Source: Mycoplasmatota bacterium (GTDB taxonomy: Bacteria > Bacillota_I > Bacilli_A > Acholeplasmatales > Acholeplasmataceae). Taken from it: a DNA stretch of 64,000 nt. The stretch lies in contig CP076021.1 in assembly GCA_018622495.1 (NCBI GenBank), forward strand, positions 1,116,001-1,180,000, read 5' to 3'. Below the pieces are notes generated by a model. It had not been told where the DNA came from. It saw only the letters and a program-made list of their open reading frames with translations, and did not search any database. Positions 16,102 through 25,832 of the stretch are shown here, piece by piece. The translations under genes and the position numbers were made by a program. The stretch's first letter is position 1. The number at the start of each line of letters is the position of its first letter.

Positions 16102-17261
16102 GTGATTTTTATCGGTATCGATATCGCTAAGTACAAGCACGATTGTTTTATCGCCACAAAAAAAATCAATGATCAGTTCTCATTTGAGAACAGCAAGTCA
16201 GGGTTTAAAGAATTGTTAAGTTATTTTAACCCTTTAAGTAAAGCAGAAATGATCATAGGCTTAGAGGCCACAGGTCATTATGGTGAAAATCTTAAGTCAT
16301 TTCTTACCCTCCATGGATATTCATTCATGGAGATCAATCCTTTTCTCGTGAAGAAGTTTGGAGAAGCCCAATCACTAAGAAAAACAAAAACGGATAAGAA
16401 AGATGCACAAATGATTTCAACTTATATGAGGTCTGTAGACTACAAAGCCTATCATCATCAATCTTATCATATAAGTGCTTTAAAATCACTTACTAGACTA
16501 CGTTCTAAACTTATTTCTATGAGGACGAAACACTACAATATGATGACCAAAGTCTTAGATGTCATCTTCCCTGAGTATAAACCCTTTATGAAGGAACAGG
16601 GCTATTCAGAGACATCTCTATACATTTTAAAGCATTTTTATTCACCCAAACGTATCTCTAAGCTCAAAGATAAACACTATGAGGCTTTAAGAAAAAAATC
16701 TATGGGTAAATTTAGTTATCCTAAGTTTGTTAAACTTAAAACCTTAGCTTCAAACACGATTGGTGTCACACAAGATTATCAACTCTTTAAACTTAAAACT
16801 TCGATTGCTTATGTTGAAAAACTCAATCAAGATATCAAAGAAACCGAGAAACAAATCACTTCTTTAATGAACAGGTATCCAACTAAGATTCAAACCATTA
16901 AAGGTATTGGCATCATTTCAGCAGCAACCATCATTTCAGAATATGGAGATATCAAACTTTTTCAAATCCAGCTGAAATGTTATCATATGCGGGTCTAGAT
17001 TCAACCATCAAACAGTCTGGCACCATGTCTTCAACTGGTAAACTTGTCAAGCGAGGCAGTAAATATCTTCGCTCTACTTTAATAAATATAGCTATGAGTG
17101 TCATGATACACAATCCGTTATTCTATGCTTACTACACCAAGAAAAGGTTAGAAGGCAAACATCATCGTATCGCACTTATTCACTTAGCAAAAAAACTCAT
17201 TAGAATTATGCATCATTTAGAAACTCATCAAGAAGATTTTAATGATTCAAAACTAAAATAG
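16102..17261 (+). pseudogene. IS110-family transposase copy 2, one-base frameshift
   Basis: It starts at GTG 16102, 8 nt after GGAGG; a longer reading from TTG 16087 would swallow that SD. It follows copy 1 closely until SEYGDIKLF at about 16960. There a run of five Ts should hold six, and the frame shifts to a stop at 16998. The rest (NPAEMLSYAGLDSTIKQSG onward) continues in another frame to 17261. Copy 1 reads straight through the same place, so this is a lesion or a homopolymer sequencing error, not family frameshifting. A 151-bp block is identical to copy 1. Confidence 0.85.
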
Positions 17262-17377
17262 TTTATAACTTAATCTGTGGCGGATAAGTTAAAATTCATC
17301 ATTTTACCAGATAACCTCTTAAAATTAAAGGCTATAAGAGGTTTTTACTGTTATATCTAATAAAGAACTTGACTTTT
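17262..17377 (+). ncRNA. Candidate guide RNA of IS110 copy 2
   Basis: It holds a hairpin AACTTA...TAAGTT carrying the CTGTGGCGG loop, a variable stretch, then a CCTCTTA...TAAGAGG hairpin running into GTTTTTACTG. It is the counterpart of the region after copy 1. The 155 nt beyond the element to 17542 hold the promoter region of the next gene. Confidence 0.45.
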
Positions 17378-17542
17378 AATAGTTAGTCATGTAACTTTTA
17401 ATGAATATTCAAAATGAGTTAGTGACTTTATATCCACTACAAAAAATCATATAAATATGTTATATTTATAACAAGTGCTTCTATTTTTTAACAACTTAAA
17501 AGATAAAAATCACAAATATGATGTCTTGAAAGGATTTATCTA

Positions 17543-18646
17543 ATGATGACAATAAAGAAGATTGAGACTACAAAAGATTTAAATCTCTTTTTTGCTTTTA
17601 GCAAAAACTTATACAAAGAGAATCCACATTATATACCACCTATGTATATGGTGATTAAAAAAGAATTAAAAGAACTTATATTTAAAGATAAAACTTACAT
17701 AGGATTACTTGCCATTCAAGATGATCATGTTGTCGGTCGAGTCCTTTACACATATGATGATAGCAAGCATAAAAAATCAAAAGTCTGTTATTTTTCAATG
17801 TTTGAAGCTATTGATGATATCAATGTAACCAAACAATTGTTTAATGCTATATATCAAGATATGAAAAAGCACCATATCACATATCTTGAAGGAAGTTTTA
17901 CACCTTATGATCCAGATACAAGACGAGGTATTCTCATTAAAGGTTTTGATGAAGATCCTGCACTATTCACTTCTTATAATCCACCCTATTATCAAAAACA
18001 TTTTGAATCACTTGGATTTTATAAAGCTTTTGATACACTGTTACTTGATGGTGGTAACATCGATGAAAAGAATTTCAAACTTTTAAAAAGATTATATGAT
18101 TTTACTGTTAAAGGTCAAAAGATTCGTATTGACTACATAGATATTAAAAAAATTGATCAAGAAATTAATGATATCGTTCAAATTATGAGCCAATCAGAAA
18201 CTGAAGTGATTTATCAAGATTCTCCTACAAAAGACATGATATATGATGCTTTTCATCAAATGAAATCTTTTATTAATCCTAAATTTATTACAATTGCTCG
18301 CGAAGTTGATACAAATCGTCCTATTGGATTTGCATTTGTATTACCAGATTACAATCAAATCATTAAAAAAACTAAAGGTCATGTTTTATTATTCCCATTT
18401 ATTAATAAAAAGAAAATTAATAAAGCTATCGGGAAATTACAATATGTTATTCCCGAATATCAGAAAAAAGGCATTATGGCGGCCATGTATTTTAAAGTTA
18501 TTGATCAATTATTTAAACAAAACATTAAATCTATTGATATGGGAACAATGATGGAAGATAATTATCAAGCTTTCCATCACTTTAAACGATTTGGTGGACA
18601 TATCAAAAAAGTCTTTAGAATATATGGAAAGGATATCACATCATGA
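17543..18646 (+). CDS. GNAT-superfamily acetyltransferase-like protein
   Basis: The 367-aa soluble protein has two GNAT-like halves. The N-terminal part (residues 1-150) has FSKNLYKENPHYIPPM and VVGRVLYTYD. The C-terminal part has RPIGFAFVLPDY and KGIMAAMYFKVIDQLF near 310-325, resembling an acetyl-CoA-binding region, and YQAFHHFKRFGG at the end. This matches a family of long conserved N-acetyltransferase-like proteins found in Mollicutes and Clostridia. The substrate is unknown. AAAGGA precedes the ATG. It overlaps the next gene by 4 nt (ATGA). Confidence 0.65.
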   Translation: MMTIKKIETTKDLNLFFAFSKNLYKENPHYIPPMYMVIKKELKELIFKDKTYIGLLAIQDDHVVGRVLYTYDDSKHKKSKVCYFSMFEAIDDINVTKQLFNAIYQDMKKHHITYLEGSFTPYDPDTRRGILIKGFDEDPALFTSYNPPYYQKHFESLGFYKAFDTLLLDGGNIDEKNFKLLKRLYDFTVKGQKIRIDYIDIKKIDQEINDIVQIMSQSETEVIYQDSPTKDMIYDAFHQMKSFINPKFITIAREVDTNRPIGFAFVLPDYNQIIKKTKGHVLLFPFINKKKINKAIGKLQYVIPEYQKKGIMAAMYFKVIDQLFKQNIKSIDMGTMMEDNYQAFHHFKRFGGHIKKVFRIYGKDITS

Positions 18647-19830
18647 TCACACTCATCTTGCAATTGCTTGCAATCATCTTACTTCCTTTGGTCATATTAA
18701 AATTTAAAGATTTTATCATCACTAAATATGTTGGCCCTGTAGGGACCTCATATTTATTAGGTCTTTTGCTAGCTTTATCAATATACCTACTTAATAAACT
18801 AGGTTTAAATATTACACTAAATAAAGATATGGGAGAAATTATTTCACATATCGCGATTACTTTAGCTATACCGCTTCTCTTAGTAAGTGCTAATATTAAA
18901 TCAGCAACTAAACTATCAAGACAAGTTTTAAAATCATTTGCTGCATTAATTATCTCAGCAATGATTGTTGCAACCTTAGTTAATTATTTATATGCACAAT
19001 ATCAAGCAAATGGTTCTATTATTTCTGCGATGGCTATTGGTATGTATACCGGAGGTACACCAAACTTTAATGCTATTGGTAAAATCTTCTTTTTAGATAA
19101 TTCAACCATTGCACTTGCAAACCTATCTGATATCGTCATTGGTGGTGCATTTTATTTCTTCTTACTTGTTCTTGCCAAACCATTATTCAGTTTATTACTT
19201 AAAAAAATGAAATCTCATGATTATCAAGTAGAAACCATTGAAATTGATCAAGTAGAAACATATGAACTTGATAATTTTAAATTTAATAAAGAGATTATAA
19301 AAGTTATACTCATTAGTATTCTAGGTGTGCTTATCACTGCAATACTAGGATTACTGTTATGGATCATCACAGGTATGGAAGATGGCAGAATGAATGATTT
19401 CTTAGTCCCTGTCATGCTCATAGGTGTAACCGTATATGGTATCTTTATATCGTTTAAATCTAAATTACATAAAATTAAACACACTAATGTCATTGGACAA
19501 TATATGATTTTAATCTTTTCATTCTCATTAGCTTCAAGTATAGACTTTACAAGTATAGGTACAGTCATTGGTCCAATATTTATTATTCTTGCAAGTATCA
19601 CCCTAGGAACAACGCTACTACACATGCTTATTAATTTCTTCTTAAAAACGGATATTGATTGCGCAATTGTGACGCTAACAGCTGGTATCTATGGTCCTGC
19701 ATTTATTCCAGCAATTACAAAGCAATTAAAAAATGAAGATTTAACTGCACCTGGTCTTATTATAGGTTCTATTGGTTATGGACTCGGTACATTTCTCGGA
19801 TACTTCTTAGGTTTAATATTTTTAGCATAA
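18643..19830 (+). CDS. DUF819-family integral membrane protein
   Basis: The 395-aa protein has about 11 membrane helices. The repeated pattern with GMYTGGTPNFNAIGKIF near residue 136 and IYGPAFIPAITKQL near 350 is typical of DUF819 (YjcL-like), a presumed transporter family with a sodium/substrate symporter-like fold. The loop near residues 190-215 (VETIEIDQVETYELD) is acidic. It starts inside the stop of the GNAT-like gene (ATGA), so the two are coupled. A strong bidirectional terminator follows. The substrate is unknown. Confidence 0.75.
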   Translation: MITLILQLLAIILLPLVILKFKDFIITKYVGPVGTSYLLGLLLALSIYLLNKLGLNITLNKDMGEIISHIAITLAIPLLLVSANIKSATKLSRQVLKSFAALIISAMIVATLVNYLYAQYQANGSIISAMAIGMYTGGTPNFNAIGKIFFLDNSTIALANLSDIVIGGAFYFFLLVLAKPLFSLLLKKMKSHDYQVETIEIDQVETYELDNFKFNKEIIKVILISILGVLITAILGLLLWIITGMEDGRMNDFLVPVMLIGVTVYGIFISFKSKLHKIKHTNVIGQYMILIFSFSLASSIDFTSIGTVIGPIFIILASITLGTTLLHMLINFFLKTDIDCAIVTLTAGIYGPAFIPAITKQLKNEDLTAPGLIIGSIGYGLGTFLGYFLGLIFLA

Positions 19831-19845
19831 ATTTAAATCTATTAA

Positions 19846-19880
19846 TCAAAAGAGCTAACAGTTTTGTTAGCTCTTTTTTG
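19846..19880. terminator. Bidirectional terminator after the DUF819 gene
   Basis: AAAGAGCTAACA / TGTTAGCTCTTT perfect stem with a GTTT loop and runs of A and T outside. It overlaps the stop codon of the convergent minus-strand gene at 19867. Confidence 0.9.
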
Positions 19881-20373
19881 TTTGCATTATTTTAATATGT
19901 TTTTTTATTTTTTTAAATGCCCAATCATAGTGACTTGAGGTTGCTGATATACAATAACAACCAAGTGAAGTCGTTCCGGTCCATTTAAAATACGATTTTG
20001 TAAAAAGAATTTCATTAGTTAAAGATTTTATAATATCTTCTAATGATGTGCCTTGATATTTTTTTTGAATTTCAAGATTTAATTTCCCATATGTTTTAAA
20101 TGTATAAGGCGCTGGTAGAAATGGTGTTTCAATAGCTCTTATATTTTTCATAATCCAATTTTTCAATATTTGATGCCATGCATATAAATGCGTTAAAACA
20201 TCACTTATATTTTCATCTCGTTTCCAATGCGCACCTTGACGTGATGCATCACTGTTAAATTGAAAAGGCGCTGATATGATTTGATTATCTGTTTTCTTAA
20301 TTAAATTAATTAACTGATCAAAATTTTTATTTGATAACTCGATTAATGCTTCTTTGGTTTGTGGTCTTGGCAT
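19867..20373 (-). CDS. ClbS/DfsB-family four-helix protein
   Basis: The 168-aa soluble helical protein starts MPRPQTKEALIELSNKNFDQL, with the WKRDENISDVLTHLYAWHQIL segment near 63-83 and the SHYDWAFKKIKKHIK end typical of the ClbS/DfsB (DUF1706) family, a DinB-like fold. ClbS protects against colibactin as a cyclopropane hydrolase; most relatives have no known role. GGAGC lies upstream of the ATG. It follows the DUF92 gene by 10 nt on the same strand. Confidence 0.8.
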   Translation of the reverse strand: MPRPQTKEALIELSNKNFDQLINLIKKTDNQIISAPFQFNSDASRQGAHWKRDENISDVLTHLYAWHQILKNWIMKNIRAIETPFLPAPYTFKTYGKLNLEIQKKYQGTSLEDIIKSLTNEILFTKSYFKWTGTTSLGCYCISATSSHYDWAFKKIKKHIKIMQTKKS

Positions 20374-20383
20374 ATGGTTGCTC

Positions 20384-21163
20384 CTAACTTATTAATAATA
20401 TATAAACTAATGTTGATATGAACAATGTAGATATTAAATTAACCATATCATTATCTATATATTTAATACCTGAGGTTAATATATAGTTTTTTCTATTTTC
20501 AACTTTTTCATATATTTTATCATGACTATTTTGCTTATATTTCTCTTGTATTAAAATACCTAGATAACTATCAACAATAGACCCTAAAAAGCCTGCTATG
20601 GCGATTATAGCACCATATATGAATATATTTAAGTCATATCCATTACTTATTATTAATAAAATCATTGAAAAGATTGCAATAAATATTGAACCAAGTATAG
20701 ATGCAATAATACCTTGAAGACTAATCCCACCAGATTCATCTTGTTCGATAGGTTTAAATGAAACCATTGAAACGGTCTTATTTTTTGATAGTTTACCTAT
20801 TTCTGATGCCCATGTATCTGCATTTGATGCAGCAATCGCAACACATGCAATGACTAAATATATAATATTTGTTTGTTTTGTTAAAAAGTACATCAAAGAA
20901 AATATTAGTGCTGCACTCGCATTTGCTAATACTTGTTTATATGTTCTACCTTTTTGATCATCTAGTTTTTCTTTAAATTTAGTAACTAAAGATGATGAAA
21001 TAAAAAACATCATTAAAATACTAAAAACAACATAAGTCCCCATATAGTAAATCAATGTTCCTACAATTAAGGCACATATAAAACCTGATAGACTAAGTGA
21101 CTTTTTCTTATATGCAATTGCAGAAATCAATAAACTTAATATAAATCCATAAGCTATATCCAT
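20384..21163 (-). CDS. DUF92 membrane protein (VTE6-like, prenyl-phosphate kinase family)
   Basis: The 259-aa protein has about six membrane helices. The segment IAASNADTWASEIGKLSK near residue 110, the GGISLQGIIASILGS segment near 150 and the GFLGSIVDSYLGI segment near 190 are the conserved DUF92 core. The characterised plant member, VTE6, phosphorylates phytyl phosphate. It lies 13 nt downstream of a phytol/dolichol-kinase-like gene, so together they could turn a prenol into its diphosphate in two steps. Bacterial activity is inferred from plant homologues. Confidence 0.8.
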   Translation of the reverse strand: MDIAYGFILSLLISAIAYKKKSLSLSGFICALIVGTLIYYMGTYVVFSILMMFFISSSLVTKFKEKLDDQKGRTYKQVLANASAALIFSLMYFLTKQTNIIYLVIACVAIAASNADTWASEIGKLSKNKTVSMVSFKPIEQDESGGISLQGIIASILGSIFIAIFSMILLIISNGYDLNIFIYGAIIAIAGFLGSIVDSYLGILIQEKYKQNSHDKIYEKVENRKNYILTSGIKYIDNDMVNLISTLFISTLVYILLIS

Positions 21164-21176
21164 AAAACCCTCTTCT

Positions 21177-21827
21177 TCATAACAACATCAATAACATCGC
21201 CAATAAACTAGTCGCTATTGGTACTGTTAAATTGTCTAAACTCTTTGGTGTATATAATTCTACTGCACTTACAACAAACGCTATAAATAGAGAAAACCAT
21301 AACGCTTGAGTAATGCTTGTGATATTAATCATAATGACATATATAATCAAAAATGATGTAACAAACATCGTGATTGTTCCAACAAATGTTTTATGACCAT
21401 ATATTTTTTTCTTTCCGTACTTAAGACCGATTACAGCTGCTAGGCCATCACCATATCCAAGTACAAAAATACCCATTGCACCTATATATACATTTGTAAT
21501 TGTAAATGAAGCAATGACTAAAATAAGAAGTGCTATTGGAAAATAAATAGTCCCAAAACTTCCTTTACCTTCTCGCTCCATTGGTTTAATTAAATTTCTC
21601 TTATATGAAATATAATTTAAAATAATAAAGCTAATAGGTGGCACGATTGCAAAGAATACATTATCAAAGAAAAACATGAGAATAAACCACCAATTAGAAA
21701 CACCAATATGAATAAATTTACGTGCACCTTCTGAGCCTATGATATACATTTTTTTCAAACCATAAGACATAGCAATCATGAGAAACACAAATATAAAAGA
21801 TATGATAATTCCTAGAAAGTTTTGCAT
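21177..21827 (-). CDS. Phytol/dolichol-kinase-like CTP-dependent prenol kinase (VTE5/SEC59 family)
   Basis: The 216-aa protein has about seven membrane helices. The conserved region GSEGARKFIHIGVSNWWF near 33-50, KGSFGTIYFPIALL near 95 and GYGDGLAAVIGLKYGKKKIYGHKTFVGTI near 120-150 match the cytidylyltransferase/phytol kinase family. Plant VTE5 makes phytyl phosphate. TAAGGAG lies 8-14 nt upstream of the ATG. It is first of a three-gene minus-strand operon with the DUF92 and ClbS-like genes. Confidence 0.82.
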   Translation of the reverse strand: MQNFLGIIISFIFVFLMIAMSYGLKKMYIIGSEGARKFIHIGVSNWWFILMFFFDNVFFAIVPPISFIILNYISYKRNLIKPMEREGKGSFGTIYFPIALLILVIASFTITNVYIGAMGIFVLGYGDGLAAVIGLKYGKKKIYGHKTFVGTITMFVTSFLIIYVIMINITSITQALWFSLFIAFVVSAVELYTPKSLDNLTVPIATSLLAMLLMLL

Positions 21828-21887
21828 ATATATCTACTCCTTATATTTAAACAATACAGTTTACATTCTACCATGAATAACTAAGAA

Positions 21888-21914
21888 AAAGAGTGATATA
21901 TATCACTCTTTACA
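21888..21914. terminator. Terminator after the DtxR-family gene
   Basis: AAAGAGTGATAT/ATATCACTCTTT is a long perfect palindrome followed on the minus strand by a T-run. It could also act on the plus strand. Confidence 0.8.
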
Positions 21915-22571
21915 TTAAGATTCAAGTTCTCCAAATAATTTATCTGCGATTATTAATGACACATAAAATGTCTCATTTAAATATGAAATTTCAATCATAC
22001 CATTAAATGTATCTTTACCTACAATTTTAAGTATTGAATATAATCTAATATTTTTCTCATCTAGAAATTTTAAAAGTTTCGGTTGATCCATAACACGTTT
22101 TAAAATAAACACATCCCCTGGATTACAATCGCTTAAAGAAAAATCGAATGTTTTTGCAACTGACCCATCTAAATTAGGAATTGCATTACCATGAACACAG
22201 TAAACTGGTTGTTTTAAATATTTAAATAAGTTTTCAATAAGCAAATCAGAAGATGCATGTTCTAATTTTTCAGCTTCTTCATGTACTTCTGTCCATTTAT
22301 AGTTTAAATGATTTACCAAAAACACTTCCCACAAACGATGGTTTCTAACTAATCTAATCGATTCATTTAGTCCTTTAGAAGTTAAACTTACACCTTTATA
22401 AGGAATAAATGAAACTAGTTTCTTAGTTACAAGTTTTTTAATCATTTCATTGACTGTTTGATCAGTAAACCCAAGAACTTCAGCAAGTTCATTATTTTTA
22501 ACAATTTTTTTATTTTTTTCTACAGTTAATTTATATATATTTTTTATATAATCTTCTTCTGCTCTATACAC
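21915..22571 (-). CDS. DtxR/MntR-family metal-dependent regulator
   Basis: The protein is 218 aa from GTG 22571. That start has GGGAGG 8 nt upstream, which the longer TTG 22592 reading would place inside the gene. The N-terminal winged helix (YRAEEDYIKNIYKL, AEVLGFTDQTVNEMIKKL) is followed by the metal-binding and dimer region (LWEVFLVNHLNYKWTEVHEEAEKLEHASSD, with Glu and His ligands) and a C-terminal SH3/FeoA-like domain (CNPGDVFILKRV). It represses metal-uptake genes when loaded with manganese or iron. It stands alone; no metal transporter is adjacent. Confidence 0.88.
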   Translation of the reverse strand: MYRAEEDYIKNIYKLTVEKNKKIVKNNELAEVLGFTDQTVNEMIKKLVTKKLVSFIPYKGVSLTSKGLNESIRLVRNHRLWEVFLVNHLNYKWTEVHEEAEKLEHASSDLLIENLFKYLKQPVYCVHGNAIPNLDGSVAKTFDFSLSDCNPGDVFILKRVMDQPKLLKFLDEKNIRLYSILKIVGKDTFNGMIEISYLNETFYVSLIIADKLFGELES

Positions 22572-22794
22572 AAATAAAGCCTCCCTATACAAATTCTAAA
22601 GCTCATTTATATCAAATTTTGTTTAAACATATATCAGTTTGAATAAAAATAACAATATCAACTTCAATTGCTATTGCTAGCATATATATCTATTATACCA
22701 ATAGATAGAGTAATAAGTCATATTTTTTCTTAATAATATATACACAATTAGTTTTGTTATGTAAATTAGAGCAAATTCTATATTTTTATATAAA

Positions 22795-22829
22795 AACACT
22801 TATATAACTAAAAGTAATATATAAGTGTT
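22795..22829 (-). terminator. Terminator at the end of the mannosidase locus
   Basis: AACACTTATATA pairs with TATATAAGTGTT. On the minus strand it is followed by a T-rich run. It lies 27 nt past the TGA of the alpha-mannosidase gene, in the 284-bp gap to the DtxR-family gene. Confidence 0.8.
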
Positions 22830-22855
22830 TTAGGTTGATTAGATTAAATAGTTAC

Positions 22856-25759
22856 TCAATTCATATAAACTTTAAATGTTTTAATTTCATAAGGTTTAAA
22901 GTTTATTGAATCATTAGTTACCTCTACTTCGTCTTTTTCAATTAAATTAGTTTCACAAATCTTCACAGGTAATTGATTCCATATAACTTTTGTATCAACT
23001 TGTTTTCCATGTTTTTCATAAAGTCTAACAATGATTGCTTTTTTATCTGAGCTTTCTTTAATTGCACTACATTCTATATCTTTAGATGATATTTTAAACA
23101 ATTCATTTACTTCAAGTTCTTTAGCAAATATCGGATAAAATGTATTCATTTGCATGCCTAATTCATCTATATGTGCATCTATATGATTACTCTCATGAAG
23201 TACTAAAGCATATTGATAGCTAGTTTTCCCAATATCTCCACTAACTGCAGGATAATTTGTAGATCTTAATAAATTCATATCAAATGCATTATGTTGAACA
23301 TGAAATCCATATTTAGAATCATTGATTAAACTGGCACCTTGGAATCCATCAAATATAGAAACCCAATGATGACCACACACTTCAAATTTAGCTTTTTCAA
23401 TTAAATCACGTGTTGTTCTTGGTCTTTCAATTTCTCCAAATTGAATATCAAACATTGCTGTATCACTCAAAATATCTAACGGGAAGTTTGTACGTAGCAT
23501 ATAGCCAACATCTTGCCAATCAACTTCATGATTAAATTCTATTTTATTTGAAAACGTATCTAATATGATAATTTCTTTTAATGAAGATGACTTAAATTCA
23601 TAAGTTTGTATAATCTCATAGATTGGACCATATTTTTTACATACTCTACTTGTTAATTGCATCGTTGCCGCAATTTGTTCTCTATAGTGATCTTTAATAT
23701 TCCACGCATCACCGAAATCTTGATAAACAGATAGTTTATTTAATTGATGATCAAGTGCTAATTCTTTACTATTATGATTATTCATAAGACTCTCAATATA
23801 TCCATTTTCTTTTGAAAATGTTATGCTATAATCATTTAAATCAAATGATAATTCTTCAACTATATTTTCATAATGATGAACTTTTGTTTCTAAAATCTTA
23901 TTTGATAAGGCTTTAATTTTAAAATCAACATATGATTGATTAGCTTTTCTTCTAATAGTTGCATCAAAAATATTTGAATTATATGGCATAGAATCTATAG
24001 AGAAATCTTTTGATATTGATACATTTGTTGCATCTTCTAATAAATCATCAAGTATACGGTTTAAGTCTTTATAACGCGATAGTGCTTCATCATATACTCT
24101 TTTTATGGATGAACCAGGTAATATATCATGGAACTCATATAATAAATGTTCTTTCCATACATCATCTAACGTTTCTTGATAGTTATGACTTGTTTTAAAC
24201 TGTACTAATAAAGTTTCAACAGTCTTTAATTTCTGTTCAAATTTTCTATGTGCTTTTTTTAAGTTTGCTTGAGAAGTAAGCGTACCTTGATGATTTTCAA
24301 GATATAGTTCACCTTTCCATGTGTCCATCACATCTTCATATTGATTTAATGCTTTAAAAAACTCATCTGCTCTACTTATTTTAACTTTTGGTAATGGATT
24401 CAAGTTCGTTGTTCTATGAATACGTTCAAGATGTTCTTCACCAGGACCTCCACCACCATCACCAATACCAAATAAATTTAGTGCAATTGGAATTTTATCG
24501 ATTTCTTTATAATTCTTTTGAGAAAAAGCTAAGACTTGAGGTTTAATCGAACTATTATAATTACCTTACGGTGGCATATGACAAATTACTTTCGAATCAT
24601 CTATACCTTCCCAGTTAAATGAATGATATGGAAAACGATTAACTAAACTCCATGAAAGTTTAATAGTCATGAAATTTGATAATCCACATTTTTTAATGAT
24701 TTGAGGTAAATTTCCATTATAACCAAACACATCAGGTAACCATAAATTATCAACTGTTTTATTAAATTTAGTTTTATAGTAATCCATACCATAATAAAAT
24801 TGTCTAATTAAAGATTCTCCACCAGATAAATTTGTATCTGCCTCAACCCACATACCACCTTGTAATTCTATGCGTCCTTGTTCAATATAATATGCAAATT
24901 TTTTAAACAAAGTTGGATACTCTTCTTCTAGCCAAACCATTTGTTGAGGTTGAGATATACCAAATATAAAATCTGGATATGTTTCTAACAAATAAATGAC
25001 ATTTGATATAGTTCTACCAATCTTACGTTTAGTTTCTCTAATTGGCCAAAGCCAAGCAAGATCCATATGTGCATGTCCTGTCGCATATATTTTTAAAGGA
25101 GATGTCGTAGATTTAGCTAACCACACATCGACTATTTTTTTAGTTTCTTTTAACCAGTCAGGTTTATTGTAAATAACTAAGTAATATATTTCTTTTAGAT
25201 CATAAAATAATTTGTCGAATTGTTCTTTATTATCTTCAAATACAGTTAGCATATCAAATAATGTTGAAAGATCAAAATACAATTGATTATAATTCTCATT
25301 TTTAGATACAACTTCTACTGCAATAATTTTTCCTTGATCTTGTAAATTACCAAATAAATCATTTGCACCAGCATCTAAATAACATTCAAAAGATCCATCA
25401 TCTTTTATTAATGAATTTAATTTATAATATAATTTCCCTGGTTCACCATGTTTACGATCAAACACACTACTTCCATTAGTAAAGCCTTTAACAGCATCAC
25501 CATTTTCATTGAATAATAATGCTTCTCCAGAAACATCAAATTTAAGATATAAATCATCTTTTTGAGTTTTTTCAATGTGTCCAGCTATACGAAACCATGC
25601 ACAATCAAACAAATCGCCCCATGGTTCATTAACTTCAATGCTTTTGAAATCCAAGTCTTTCTTATGAGCAAATGAAACTGGTTCTTTGGTTTTCGCATAA
25701 CTAATCTTTGGTTGCATGATAGGTGTATATATTTTATTTTTCAAGACATGATGTATCAT
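22856..25759 (-). pseudogene. GH38 alpha-mannosidase interrupted by an in-frame TAA
   Basis: The frame is open from 25759 to 22856 (968 codons) except for one TAA at 24566-24568. The N-terminal part holds the GH38 core: GHAHMDLAWLWPIRET (zinc His and Asp) and WLPDVFGYNGNLPQI (nucleophile Asp). It breaks off at VICHMPP, and the same frame resumes at once with GNYNSSIKPQVL, followed by the middle and C-terminal beta domains. Relatives, as I recall them, read PPEGxYNS here, so GAA to TAA is likely. Upstream, ATG 25810 with GGAG opens the same frame but meets TAA at 25769-25771, possibly a second lesion. It acts on alpha-mannosides, probably in the cytoplasm, since no signal peptide is seen. Confidence 0.85.
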
Positions 25760-25832
25760 ATCGTGTATTTACATTATTTGGTTTTTTTGATAATCTAAAT
25801 TAAATTCCATTTAAGTCACTCCATTATGTTTT

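Larger units (their letters stand above)
14637..17387. repeat. Three junction repeats delimiting the tandem IS110 units
   Basis: AATAGTTAGT occurs at 14637-14646, 16012-16021 and 17378-17387. The latter two share a longer GACTTTTAATAGTTAGTCA. The spacing (1375 and 1366 bp) matches one element length each. It looks like a core or target sequence regenerated at every junction. Confidence 0.65.
16012..17387 (+). mobile_element. IS110-family element, copy 2 (transposase frameshifted)
   Basis: It is the second unit of the tandem array, sharing the AATAGTTAGT junction with copy 1 and ending at the same motif at 17378-17387. The left non-coding part has a perfect hairpin (ATAACACCTC / GAGGTGTTAT) that buries the ribosome-binding site of the transposase, a common way to limit IS translation. 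Confidence 0.65.

Noticed and set aside
16950-17000. Programmed frameshift in IS110 copy 2
   Set aside because: Copy 1 encodes the same protein in one frame, and IS110 transposases are single-frame.
14637-17387. CRISPR-like array
   Set aside because: The only regular repeats are three short junction motifs more than 1.3 kb apart; nothing in the window has CRISPR spacing, and no cas genes were seen.
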